From Membranipora membranacea (taxonomy: Eukaryota > Bryozoa > Gymnolaemata > Cheilostomatida > Membraniporidae), in assembly GCA_914767715.1 (NCBI GenBank), contig OU612066.1:10049001-10113000 (forward strand): 64,000 bases of DNA, read 5' to 3'. Positions 35,818 through 48,900 of this stretch are shown here, one piece after another. The stretch's first letter is position 1, and every line of letters begins with the position of its first letter. The notes under the pieces are model-generated. The model did no database searches. It was not told the DNA's origin and saw only the letters and a list, made by a program, of their open reading frames with translations. The position numbers were made by a program, and so were the translations under genes.

Positions 35818-37188
35818 TCACTCGCCATAGCGATAGAGATATTCGATTTGCCTCACTGATTCGTTTATTTTATGGCATCGGCAGCAAAGGATTTCTTTGA
35901 AGGGTGTTCTAAATTCTCTGTTGAACCTCGCGTATATAACCGGGTTTAGACATGAGTTTACATAACCCAGCCAGGTTAAGAAACTGGTCACCGACATAGG
36001 AATGTCACAAGACTCTCCACAAATAGACCTGACGACCGCTAATATGAAAAACGGCAACCAGCAAGCAGTAAATAATCCCATTATAACGCCTAATGTCATG
36101 ATCGCTTGGCTGTTGCTCGCCGATCTCCGTCGCCCTGTTTTCTTAAAGTTCAACCGCCCGATGGACATTTTATATGTAGCTATAAGGAAGGACTTTCGTT
36201 TTTTAGGGTCATTTGCAGAGCCAGCTGGAGATTCGCAGACGTGTGATGAGCCATTGGAAATGGAATGCACATTATTGTTATGGAGAAGTCCGTTTTCAGG
36301 AGTTGCATGCCCATTGTTATACAAGAGGTCACCATTCCCTATATCTGTTAGCTCAGTTTCCACAGTTTTAGAGCGAGACTCTTCTCGTTCCATAGCCTCA
36401 GTTACCATAGTGGTCATGGCAGCAGACTCACGGTCAATATTGATGAAGGATGGGTTATTTTTGGCTTCTGCTTTGGCAATTCTAGACGATATGAAAAATA
36501 TCCTTCCATAGAGGGCTATCATAACGGTGAGAGGAAGATAAAACGCGGCTAGCGTGGCATAGACCTGATAGCCAATCTCCTGATTAATAACACATTGTCC
36601 ACCAATAGATTCTGTGTGCCAGCCTACCACCATCGGTGTGACACTTATCACCAGACTGACAGACCAGGCGATGCCGATATACATCATCATCAGTTTAGCT
36701 GTTCTTCGTTGTGAGTAGCGGAAAGGTCTTGTTATAACTAAGTATCTGTCGATTGATATCATCATAAGGTTTAGTATTGAAGCAGTACATAGCATGACAT
36801 CGAATGTGGCCCACATGTTGCAGGCTTTAGCACCGAGAGTCCAACGCCCTGTCAGCTCATAAATTATAGATAGCGGCATTACAATGATTCCCACAAGCCA
36901 GTCTGATACTGCTAGACTTACTATCAAGTAGTTGGATGGAGTTTTCAGTTTGGAGACCACCAACACGGCTAGTATAACTAACGTATTTCCCATGATACAT
37001 CCTATGGTTAGTATAGAGAGTAGTATTGCTATAATGACTGCGGCACTTGTAGAGTAGACCAAGGGCGTCATGGCTGTCGATATGTCCTGTATCGTCGTTT
37101 GATTTATCTTCTCTGTCAAGTGTAAGATTGATGCCATTGAGCTGCTGGTGTTTATCCCATCCGAGGGATCATAAGTATATAAATCCAT
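35818..37188 (-). CDS. Aminergic (serotonin-like) G-protein-coupled receptor
   Basis: An intronless frame of 456 residues encodes a class A seven-helix receptor of the plasma membrane. Landmarks: GNTLVILAVL in helix 1, LAVSD in helix 2, Asp130 in ATFDVMLCTASI (position 3.32, the amine counter-ion), DRYLVI at 147-152, the Cys123-Cys199 bridge, CWLPFF at 376-381, W407/Y409 (7.40 and about 7.42-7.43) and NPVIY at 415-419. A palmitoylation-type CCRC follows helix 8. N13 and N29 are glycosylation sites. The loop of about 130 residues between helices 5 and 6 is long, as in many biogenic-amine receptors. The second extracellular loop and helix 5 (CVINQEIGYQVYATLAAFYLP) most resemble the 5-HT1/5-HT7 pattern, but position 5.42 is Ala211 instead of Ser. 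The ligand cannot be settled from sequence; octopamine, dopamine or tyramine remain possible. Confidence 0.92.
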   Translation of the reverse strand: MDLYTYDPSDGINTSSSMASILHLTEKINQTTIQDISTAMTPLVYSTSAAVIIAILLSILTIGCIMGNTLVILAVLVVSKLKTPSNYLIVSLAVSDWLVGIIVMPLSIIYELTGRWTLGAKACNMWATFDVMLCTASILNLMMISIDRYLVITRPFRYSQRRTAKLMMMYIGIAWSVSLVISVTPMVVGWHTESIGGQCVINQEIGYQVYATLAAFYLPLTVMIALYGRIFFISSRIAKAEAKNNPSFINIDRESAAMTTMVTEAMEREESRSKTVETELTDIGNGDLLYNNGHATPENGLLHNNNVHSISNGSSHVCESPAGSANDPKKRKSFLIATYKMSIGRLNFKKTGRRRSASNSQAIMTLGVIMGLFTACWLPFFILAVVRSICGESCDIPMSVTSFLTWLGYVNSCLNPVIYARFNREFRTPFKEILCCRCHKINESVRQIEYLYRYGE

Positions 37189-37199
37189 ATCAGGCTACA

Positions 37200-40100
37200 T
37201 GAATCTATGACCTGCTAACCTTCAAAGAAAAACAGAAGCTGAATGTATTTATAATATCACATAGGCTATATCCGTAACACGCAGCAATTATGGCATCCAC
37301 TAGAAGGTTTGCCTTTACAACGATTATGAAAATTAGTTTAACCTGAGCCCAAGGGCAATGTTGTTGGATATGATATATAAATGAATATTCCTGATTCTGT
37401 TACAGAATACATTCAAGAACCTCTCAAGTAGGGTCTGAATAACCACCAAAGTGTACTTTTAATTTCAAGTCTAAGTTCAATGCCGTTAAAGATATTGGAT
37501 TTTGAAGAAATTTGTTTTTCTAAACAACCACCTTGGGAAAACATGCTAAGTGCCACAAATTCCTCAAAGCTTGCAGAATGCTTATAAAGCAGGCCCCGGA
37601 GAGTAAAAAATCTCCTACCAAGTTCTGAGTAGCGCTCTCAATTCAAACACCAGCTGTTCCTAAAAATTTGATGAACCGATACCTACAACTCTAGCCACCT
37701 CCATGTACGTGTGTCTATTTTTATCAAATTGGACAATTCTTGCAAAGTATACAGTTTAAATTCTGAGTTCCTTTTCAAGACGAAACTTGTGAATATCCTG
37801 TTGATCTAAGTGTCAATATTGCACAGCTTAAAATGTTAGACACATTTTGTATCAGGGATTTGATGAAGAAAGCTTCTTTGTAAATCTCAGGAATACAAAG
37901 CTAAGCCATGTATAGCTATAGCTAAATGGGGGATTTAAAGACAAGAAATTAATGCCCATAGACAAACTACTCAGAGCACAAGCCTATGGCAAGTTTGGAA
38001 AAATTGTCCAAGAAATAATTCGCCGATAACGTTATTATAACAGACTAACCGTCAGAGTATTACAAGATAAATATATATCCGAAGCAGCCGAGTTTGAGGG
38101 AAATGCTTATTGTTGATAGTCCATTAAAAACTACAAAGTGTATGAGTATATTCTCGACACTGACAGCAGGTTTACGTAAGACACAGTGGTGTTCTTCAGA
38201 GGTGAATGGCATCTAATATCAAAAACAGCAGCATAGCACGCACGTTCAACCCTAAGACGACTTATTGTTCAGCTATTTACATCCAGAAAAACAATTCTCA
38301 AACTATTACTTATGATTAATATATCAGAACTCCATGCAAGCTAAGCCACGCAAGAATTACCTGTAAAAGTCTTGGTATTAAAAGCCACGACCTCTTGTAA
38401 AGAGTTTCGATCATTAGTTTTCAATCCCTTAAGCTGTCGACGATTTGGCCATTTTCTTCCATCGTTTGCTATATTTATGATATAATTAGCTTAAAGATTT
38501 TCTTTTACATGACTATTGAACACTAACTTTAATGCCATAATATGCCACCATACATAAGACGACAATATCCCTTAGCCTTTGGTCTCTCTCACACTGAAGC
38601 TTTAGTATTAATTTACATTGATAACTTCATTAGGGGGCCTACACCCGGTCACACTGAGGCTGCTGTCTCATATTGGATAATGGTGTAATTTAGAGATTGA
38701 GAAACGTACCGTCGGATTCACACAGGCAGTGATTGAGTGTGGTCGTTGCTCTTATATAAATTGGACTAGCATCCTAACTGTAACAAATCAATTATTCATA
38801 TTTAGTCCCCAATTCAGGTTCGAAGTAAACATTTCAGTTGTTCAATATTTCTCACAAAGTAATATATATGATTGGAAACTGTTTCATTGCCAGTAGAGAA
38901 AACTTTCAGTTTTGGCATATAAATCCGTATAGCAAATATGGAAACGTATGTGAAACAGCCCCTAAAACCTGTATATGAAATAGCCCAGCTGTCATTCCAA
39001 CTAAAATGAGAGTCTGATGTGTCAGTCTAACCTTACAATATAGAGTAGCACTGCATCTAAGGGTTTTAAGATTGGTAGGGCCAAGGGTGGGTAAGGTACC
39101 GGAGGGGTGGTGTAACGCTCTGTGGCAAGGAGAAAAGTTTATGCAAATATTACTGAAATGAGAGGCAATCTGGAGCATTTTAGTTAGATTACTGGCAGAT
39201 ATTGTTACATAACAAACATATTCTAGGATACTCCGATAATCCTTTGGGAGAAAGTATTTATGACAATTCTTGTAAGTTGACATCAGTTGGTCCTGCTTCT
39301 TTGCGCCTATATAGTGCTTTCATAATAATAACCTAGTGTTGCCAATTTAAAAAAAAAGATCTCACAAAATTGCTGGTAAAGAAAATTTGATCAGATAATT
39401 TTAACCAATTTTAAATTTTCCCTGGATGATTGATAACAGATACATTACAGGAAATCAAGGTGATGAAACAGCTCTCTTAAAAATGACAACAATTTGACAG
39501 GTGACTGTCTTTACTTTCTTGTTGAAGTGACATGATGTTGTAAAATATTGACAACATTTTATAGGGCATCGCTATTTTAACTTCCTTCCAAGGTCAGGAA
39601 AGGATAAAAGGAGGGAAGAATTTTATTCTACACAATGCAACAAATGTTTTCGGTTTTGGGTTCTCAAATTAAAGCCTTTGCAAATATGGTAGAGTAATGG
39701 CATATTGTCCCGCCTATGAATCCAGCTCAGGTATGGTGCCACAGGAAACAAATCATATGTTATGAAAATTGAACCAAGTGGAGCACTGCTTCCGTCCACT
39801 CCATGCTCTGACAATGATACTTATATTATAGAAGTGTTTTTCCTGCGCTATTCGTCATGTCTTAGTTTGTATTATAAATGTGTTATACAGGCAGGCTAGC
39901 TGGCAAGGCTGTCAATAAAAGTGCAGGGTGGTCTCAGCTTGGTGACACCTCTAGCAAGGTGTTCTGACATGTGGCATGAGTATATGGCACTTGTTCTGAA
40001 GTCATTCAGGTACTTGAACAGCTCTGTTGAATGATATACTTTATGTTGTGATGTCTTTTGTGAGGTAGTTGGATATGGAAGCCATGGCCGAGAGGGCAAT

Positions 40101-43100
40101 GGTTTATATGGCAAGAGTTGAATGCTTTCAACTTCATTAAATGTTTGGTGTCTTAACAATGACATAAATAAAATACACATTATTTTATTTATCAGTATGT
40201 TGTCAGGTATCAATCTTCAACTTTATGAATTAAGAGGCTCCTATGATATGTTACAAAGGTCCCTGTTCTGACCAATCACTAGCTCAAATACACTGTTTTT
40301 ATCTGCACTTCGCTGTGACACAAGTGAGGTTTAGACAATAGGGAGTTTTCTCTCCTACGCACTCATAAATTTTGAAAATCATAGGAAGGCAAATAATTAT
40401 TTCCCATCTATGGATATCTGATACACAAGACCTCAGATATAAAATTGTAACAATCTAGGACAGACAATGAATTTATTTCTCCTGCTCAGATTTTTTAAGT
40501 AGATATTTTTGAGAGTTTAGGTGTGAGTGTTGGTTACAGTACATTAGCACAAGATTTAACTGTGCATGTCCTCTCCGAACATATCCAAAGCTTATAAGAG
40601 AGCTAATAAAAAACCTCTCATTCCTATTGAGGTGAAGTTTCCACATTTAGATTAGATACCGTTTATGGAGTAAATCAAGGAAAAGCACTTTATCTACAGT
40701 TTACAATTGGCCGTTATTTACTCTACCGGTCAACAGGTAAAATCATCATTACATCATCACCAGACAATTTGATGAGAAATCCACAGGTTAGTGCTGGAGT
40801 GATTGGCAAGGTGATTGACCTTGGCAGAGCAATCAACCAGCGGTATCTCAGAGTAACATTATTTGTAGTTAAGGTATATGCGCTGGGTAGCGTCTATTTA
40901 TTAAACCTGACACCACTGAATGCAGGTGGTAAAATATCCATCAAAAATATGGAAACAGGTCAGTGATCTTTTTGAATGAAAATTCTGACTTGAAATGATC
41001 ATAATCATCCATGTCTGTATCAATATGCTCAATGATAATGATGATGTAATGCTAAAGGCTCTGTAATCTGTTCCAAGTTAGTTGATGATCATGATTATAT
41101 TGGACTTGGCATTTCTTATTGTCCAAATTCAACAAAATTTTTCCGCCTTCTGGTTTCAATGTAATGATAAATATACCTCTGTATTATCCCTTATAAGGTT
41201 TCAATGTTACCATAACTGTGTGTACATGTAGGTGATATGTATGTATGTTTGTGTGTTTCATGGAGGTGAGATCGAAATAGCAAAAGGGTGACAATGACTG
41301 GAGCCAAATATAACCAGGAGCCAACCCCCTCCCCCCTCTTCGACCAGTTGAGCCTCTGTTTGGGGGAATTGAATCATTTACAAAATATTAACTACAATTT
41401 CAAAAAAATTCATTGGAATGTCAACCATTCGTAGAGTTCAAATGGAAAGCGAGCACAGCAGTAGCAATTGAATATTGAGAAAAGGAGGGCAAGACCTGCA
41501 GTGAAATACTATGATCTATCTGTAAAAAGGCTTATCCATTTTCATCAAGTGTAACTAAATCACATATAAATAAACACCACACTGACATGAGAGACAATAG
41601 TTACAACCCTGAAAGTTGTAGCATCCATGAATTATTTACTTCTATTCAAACAATACTCACAGTGTTCCTAAACGCTTAGCCTGCATATCTACACGCCTAG
41701 TCTGAGTACTTGTACTGTTACCAGATTAGGATATGTATATCCTGCTTGAACCCATCTCAGGTGAAGTGGCCAGAAAGTTACATCTTTAATATTTATGTGT
41801 AAGTTTACAACAACAAAAGTTTTGCAAGCACAATGCAGAGAGCTAAATTTTTGTACCAATGTCAATCTGAAAGGCATACAGGAATGAACCATTATCTCGG
41901 GGTAAAGCTGTCATATCTACGTAAGATCACATCAGATCTACGCAGTACATCAACAGGAGATGTCAGTCAGGCTTACACTGACATCAATACACGTCTGAGT
42001 ATGTAGTATCAAGTTTTAATGCACAAACTGTTTATAAAAAATCTTACTTACAGGGTTATCCTAGGTTATTTTTTTAAATTGTCCTGCGCCTTGTCCTGTA
42101 GTAGCAATTTTCCCAAGCATCGCAGAATCTAATTCCAAGACTGGGAAATATTTAATAGTTCATCGTGTCCTGATTGCAAAGCCTAAGAAAACAGCTCAGT
42201 GTCCTGTCCCAGTTGAACTGCCGCTGCTAGTAATATGCCTAGATGTCAAGATTTCTTTAACAAGCTGCGTTGCATATGCTGCTTCATTATAAATCGAGAT
42301 AATTTGAAATGCTGTTCCACAATATTGGATTCTTTTCATTTAATAACCAGTTGAAGAGAAAACATTTTATTGTTCATTTGTTTACTGTTTCATTATGGAT
42401 ATGACATAGTCTGGGCGCACTTTACAGTACACTCACCCGATACTCAAACGGTTACAAAGATTAGAATTCTTGTAAGAATTCATTATGCACTAACTATAAC
42501 GGGACTAAAACATGTTGATAGATGTCTATGCATAAGGTGCAACAGCTGATTTCTAACTAGGCGCCGTTTGATTCCCTTGAAATTCCCTGGCGCAGACAAA
42601 TTATTCAAAGCTGCCTTAGTTATGGAAGTAACTTCATATCTTCATAATATTTTTTTATGAAAAACCAGCATTGCATAAAGGTTTAGCTGTCTAAACTATA
42701 CATTTTTAATAAAATAGTTTTGTAGGGACAGTAGCAAATCTGGCTTTGGCTGGGGTGAAGCTTTTGGCAGCTTGCAAAGACGTAACAATATGGTTGCATT
42801 AGCTTTTTTCTATTCACTCTCAGGTGTTTGGAGCTATAAAGTCTTCTAACTGGAAGCCTGAGCACAATAGCCTTAGATCTGTCATCGTCAACAAGGATGT
42901 CATAATTTGTTACCCACTTTCATTTTATTGCTCCCATACCCATGACCACAATAAAAAAATTAAAATGGATTTGAGATGCCTCTACACAATTCTCTCTGTC
43001 TACATGGACCAAAAGTTAATCTGTGGTTAATTAAGCATTTTTCAGTAAAACGAAATTTATCCAGGATCTATTGCACGAGCTGTAGTTCCTGTTACGATCC

Positions 43101-44290
43101 CGTCAGCGTTTCCAAAATAGCTTATATCCTGGGTGCAGCAATATGACCACACGCGGTTATAAATAACATTATGAGTTCTATTTTAAGAGATAATCTTGCT
43201 ATTATTGAAATACCATCACGATAAGTGAAGCTAAAAGAAAGAGGGATAGCAAAATGTACCATAGCGGGAGTAATTATCAATGGTTGGTAAAGAGGTCAAT
43301 CTTTCCAATCGATAGTCTTTGGAGAATAAGTTTATAATGGGATAACATCTTCAGCAGTGGTACAAGTTTTATAAGGTGTTCAATATTTACATGCTCTGAG
43401 AAGGGTTATAATCTATTTAATTACTCTAATAATACTTGATCGTTAGAAGCAATTATAAATTCAGTAGCGTGCCAAGAGTGGAGTGGAGTAGAATCAACTA
43501 ATCATTCACTTATCCAAAAGTCCTAGAAAGCACGCAAAGCCCATTAGCTCTGAAGATTCCCTGTTCCAATCAACAACAACTGTTTCCGTTGGATATACAT
43601 TATAAATCAAACTGATGTCACATATCCTAAAAGAGCACCTTACCTATATCCTCTATTTGACTCTATTTGACTCATGACAAGTTGAGGAAACGAAAAAAAA
43701 CCATGGGGGCAATCCCCTTGTTCGAGGCAATTAGAGTTCAATGGTTTTGTGTTTCAACGCCAATATCCTATGGGTCGCTGAATAAAACTTGAATGAGTAT
43801 CGGCTAAACTCAACTTCTCCACATGAAAAGCAGCTAATACCAAAATTACCTTTGCGGAAATTAATAATCCCTGTGTAACAGACGCTCATGAAGAAAACAG
43901 AATATTGAAGTTTCATGATATTCTCAAAATTCTGAGCCTGTGATGCTTAAAAATCATCTGAAAGTCATGTGGTGGAAACAAAGCTTGCATAGAATTTTGA
44001 CATCAACGCCGGCCTTCAGCAATCTCTACATACACCATTCTGGTGATGGCCCTCGACATTAATTTTATTTCAGTGTAGTGGTTTATGGTAACATTTAGTC
44101 ATAATTGGCACTGGCAGTCATTTGCGCCTCCAGGCGTTGGTCCCATACCCTTGGCCCGGTTTCAAACCTATATAGGCTAGCTACGGCCGCAATTACAAAC
44201 ATATCTGTATCCATCATTTCAATGCTTTCGATATTTTTCTTTAAGAAAGCTGGTATAGGAAGCATCCAAAAACGCTAAACCGTCTGCTCT
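37200..44290. other. Long stretch without a recognised gene
   Basis: Between the GPCR start and 44.3 kb I found no frame with family resemblance or a chain of compatible exons on either strand. The longest frames (125 codons at 39283-38906 and 105 at 40213-39896, both minus) look random in composition. The part next to 37188 must include the GPCR promoter. The sequence is AT-rich with few repeats, so regulatory DNA is possible. Confidence 0.45.
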
Positions 44291-44300
44291 TGCTGACCGG

Positions 44301-44551
44301 TCAACATGTTGGTGGGTCAAAAGCAGTTGTGACCTACAAAAAGTTAGGAATTTTAATGGGAACAACAAGCGAATGATTCGATTAACTAAGACTTGAGGGG
44401 TGTTGACATCAGCGAGCTCTCTGTAAGCCGCTTGTAATGAAGGCATGTTGCTTACCTGATGTAGCGAGCTTGTTATTCTGTTCCTGTTTTGTGTGAGCTC
44501 ATGTATGATAAATCCTAATCCGAGGATTATACCACCGCAGCCGTAGTGCGG
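44301..44551 (-). CDS. Possible last two exons of a small membrane protein
   Basis: On the minus strand, exon 44551-44456 (96 nt, phase 0 at both ends) follows a CAG acceptor and ends at a GTAAGC donor. It encodes a glycine-rich hydrophobic helix (GCGGIILGLGFII) and a polar end. A second exon, 44333-44301, follows a TTTTGTAG acceptor and adds VTTAFDPPTC and a stop in the same phase. I found no convincing upstream exon or start codon. Consistent splice signals and phase are the only support; the family is unknown and it may not be a gene. Confidence 0.25.
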
Positions 44552-45995
44552 CTGTGCATTTCTTTGTAGCAGTATTATATATAATAATGGGTCAACTCCG
44601 TCTAAATGACATTTGCTATAATCCCGAATTTGACAAGTATTGTGTGTGAGTGTGTGTGTGTAGGTTATAATGGTGAAGCAATTGACAGCATTGAGGAATT
44701 ATGATGAAGGGTACTGAGTTCAACGCTTTCACTCTGCAATGCATACGGCTAGAAGCAATTAAATAATGCCAACGAAAATGATAGAAGTGCCGTCTTCAGA
44801 ATAATTGCGTTATATCGAGAAGCATAATGATGGTGCGAGATCAATTACCAAATGTCCATGATGGATCAGCAGTCTACGCAGAAATTGGATGGACAAGACC
44901 TGTTTTGTCTTTCACGCCACAAACAATTAAATGAAGAGATGAGAGAGCGCCACTGGCTATTTACAAGGACCTAAAATTGGATTAATACATTGTCAGCACT
45001 TGTAGTGCAGCTGTGATGTCAGAGTTATGTCAGCGTAATTACCGTAGGCAGCGTCTCATCTCACTGATTATGTCTTGTGCCTTGATACAACAGATTGAGG
45101 AAATTCAAAAGTCAGTCAATGACCCGATACTAGTACATGCCAGCTTACCAATTGACTTGTGAAATGAGGCCAACTCATTCATTGTCACTCTTGAATTCTT
45201 ATTCCCCAGAGCCTCTGAACAATATTCTTACACAACTAAAACTAGCCTTACGTGGTCTCAAAGTTAGTCAACTAACTTCTGCTGTACTATTGACCATGCA
45301 TATTCTATTCCCTTGATATGGTGATAATGGGTCAATCAGTTGTAAACGTGTATTTTAAAGAGATAGAGTTCAGATGATGAGATGTAACGTGTTGGCTAAA
45401 GTGATTATTGTACATTATTATATTCTAGTTTGTCATAAATCTGCAATGAGGGAGTGTAAGGGAAGTGCATTTTGCTATCATGTCTGACCCAAGTCATTTA
45501 TGTAAGCAAGGTTGGGAGGGGATGTCTCCCATTCTTCATTTGATTTGAGGGCGTCGATCGGTTATTGTATGATTCAATTTCTAAGTTGTCTTACTTGTTT
45601 GGCAATATTTACAAGGTAAGAAAACTCCTTCCTTTATTTTTGGACCGAGACAGGTTGATGATTATATCATTAGATTTTATTGATCAACTAATATAGGGAT
45701 TGACTGATAGCACCTAACAAGTAAACGGACTGACTAATTTTTACATGGCAAAACAAGGCAGCACAAGGTAGAGATTTAAATTCCAAATTTTGAACAATAC
45801 TCTATGCGGGTAGGAACAAGGCATCTACAAGGCATATATAACAGGCAGTATTCACATAGAACGACCAATCAGCAGGTCCCTGTCACGGATCTGATTGAGG
45901 TTGGTTAGACTGGCACGCAGTATGCAAGGAGATGAAAGTCACAATTGTCAAACCAGCACTTTCATACTGAATGGGTGCTGTGTATCATCAGTGTT

Positions 45996-48900
45996 TTAGG
46001 CAGCCAGATGACGCAGCTTAGCGTTTAGATCTCTCTCCTGCTGTAGGAGCTTGTTTGTGTGTGTCTTGTATGCCTCAAATTTCTGTGATAGAAAAAAAAT
46101 TTCATGAAGTGGGATCTATTGTTTAATCGAATTGTTCAAAGATGCCGTAAAGTAAGAAGACATAACATGATTAACTCATTGTTCGCAGAACGTAAAACAA
46201 TCAGTTTCAACGGTCAAGCAACAGCAGAGGTCAATAACGGTTAGATTAGACTTCGACGTTATGCGTAACAATGGGGAGATGGTTTCATATCATTATGAGG
46301 ATAATCAGCATGCACAATGTTTTATAGTACCTGTATTTATTCCCTAAAATTAAAATCTGTTGCTATAACACTTGCAGAATATATACTGTGATTGTTTCCG
46401 CTTTTTTTCACCACATGTTCAGCCCATAGAACTAGACAGGACACCGTATACAGCTCATGTGAGACATTTAATTGGGTCATATAACGACATTGGATTGTGA
46501 AGGAGCAACGGTGTTATCATTGCTTTGTAGTCCACAGTCAAAAGCGTTCTATAGATTCAGCCAATGAGAGGGAGTTCATTGATTCAGCAGCCTCTAGTGG
46601 CTACAAAAATCCTGAACTGTGGACTAAAGAGCACAGAAATAACATAACCACTACAACACAGTTCGATACTGTTACCTCACCTAAACTTAGTGCCTCATTG
46701 CCTCAGTGCTAATGCTCTAAATAGTGTCTTGTCTAAGTTTATTATTATGTCTATGTTTAGCCACATGTTCCACAATGAGGACTGAGGCTATAAGCTGAGT
46801 CACTGACCTTATCCACTTCAGTCATGTGATCCTGTGTCTGCATCAGCTCCTTTCTCAGTTTTATAACCTGTATGTTATTATCTACTGCCTCAGCCTCTCT
46901 CCTAAAAAAGAAATAAATTGATAAAATATGGAGTTGTTTTCTCCTACAAAAACAGAAGACTACTCCTGGGTAACAATAATATTATTCTATTAGCTTTCAA
47001 CCAGGGAGTTCTTCCAGATCTCCTGTTTTTGTCACTGTGATCTTTAGTTAGAGGACTCAATAAATTAGACAGTATGCTTATACCTGCAACATTTTTGATG
47101 ACCTCAACTGAGACTGTTCAGATAATTTTATTGTGGCTCAAAGCTATCAAACATCCCAAAGCTAGAGTAACCCCTCCCCAAAGGTTCAAATCTTAAATCG
47201 ATAAATAAAGCCTGCTATATGAATATACTAAACTGTGATATCACATGACCCTCTTCATGCAGCTACCACAACAGCTACATTCATGAATTCAATGTACTTA
47301 CTCGAACCGATCTTCGGCCTCTTTCTGTTTTTTCTTTGCGTCCTCCGCTCTCTGCGTCAGTTTCTTGTTTTCTGCAACTTTTTCCTGTAATAGAAAACAG
47401 TTGATTCTTATGGCTTGGCATTACAAAATAGTAATTTGTTGCATATGCTGCCCCATCGTGCAAAAACCGGCAGAAGTTGATTACAGCACATGTAAATCCA
47501 ACTTATGCGCGCCAGACAAATACCAACTTAAACCACTGCTGACACAGCTGGGCTTTTCCCAGCAGTGCCACCAGTCCAAAATTTAAATAGAGAGTTTTGG
47601 CATCAAAACATCTAGCCAGTAGCTTTGAATGGAGTTATATGAGCTCTCAAAATGTAAGGAGTATCTTCTTCCCCAGCCATCCACCATTAGTGATGACATA
47701 TGTTGAGATTGACCAATCAGGTGCCTTTAAAATCTAGTCGAGTTCCAACCTGATTGGTCAACCTGAACATATGTCATCACTAATGGTGGATGGCTGGGGA
47801 AGAAGATACTCCTTAGATTTTGAGAGCTGATATAACTCCATTCAAAGCTATTGGCTAGATGTTTTGATGCCACAACTCTCTATTTAAATTTTTGACTGTT
47901 GGCTATGCTGGGCAAAGCCCAGCTGTGGCAGCAGTGGTTTAAGTTGTCTGTATCGTGCTCAGTTCCATTGTAATTGTAAAGTAAGAACTGATGACACGTA
48001 ATGTTCATTGTTGGTTTCAAAGAACTTACGCTGGTATTCGCACTGGTACTTGTATGGGTTTTAGCGATGGTAGACAATTGCCTTTAATGACGATTTATCT
48101 AACAAACTATTGAAAATCGTCTTCACCTCAATGATTTTCCCTCGCTGCATGACTAGAGCTAAAAGATCATCTCTTTCTTTTGTCAGTTGACTTAGTCTCT
48201 CTTTACCCTCACTCGCATTCTCCAGTGTACTTTTATGATGTTCATTGTATTTAAAAGTCATTTCTGAAAATAAAGATATATTGTGAGAGGATGGAGTTGT
48301 AATTTTAGGACATTATAAAACGAGCCAAATGATGCCACACTACTCCCAGCCTTGTCTCGCCGCTACATTTTTGTTGTTGACAAAACGAAAAAGTAGCCGC
48401 TTGACGAGGTTTCTCAAGTCCCTGTTCCTTTTATGTTTCTTATTATATCCCATATATTTTACTTCTTTTCACCACAAGCATTCATTTACATCAATCATTT
48501 TAGCAAAATAAAAAAAACATCATTTTAGAGATTTATCCGTGTTAGTTATGCCCTCCTTACCTTTTAGTTTTCTATCTGTCTCCAGAAGCTGTTGCTCCAG
48601 TTTGCCTATCATAGAGTTGAGATTTGATTCCGTCTTTTCAAGACGAATCTGTAGCACCTTTCTGTTATCAAGCATCGACTGCTGTGCTTCCCTACACAGA
48701 ATGAAATCATTATGGCTTATCTATCTAATCAAGTCCAACGGCTACATTACACACATTAAAACAAGGCGTAAAAAGACGATCAAGTTTTGCGAAAAGATTA
48801 AAAAACAAACAACGACTCATATTTCAGATAGGCCTTGGAAAATTTTACAAAGTTTTGCAATAGGGAAGGAAGTCGTGCCTTGCGGTGTCGTGACTTGCGG

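Noticed and set aside
36002-36511. 169-codon plus-strand frame
   Set aside because: It is the antisense shadow of the GPCR coding sequence, which has all seven helices and the class A motifs.
38906-39283. 125-codon minus frame in the gene-poor stretch
   Set aside because: Composition is unremarkable and I could connect no exon or motif to it.
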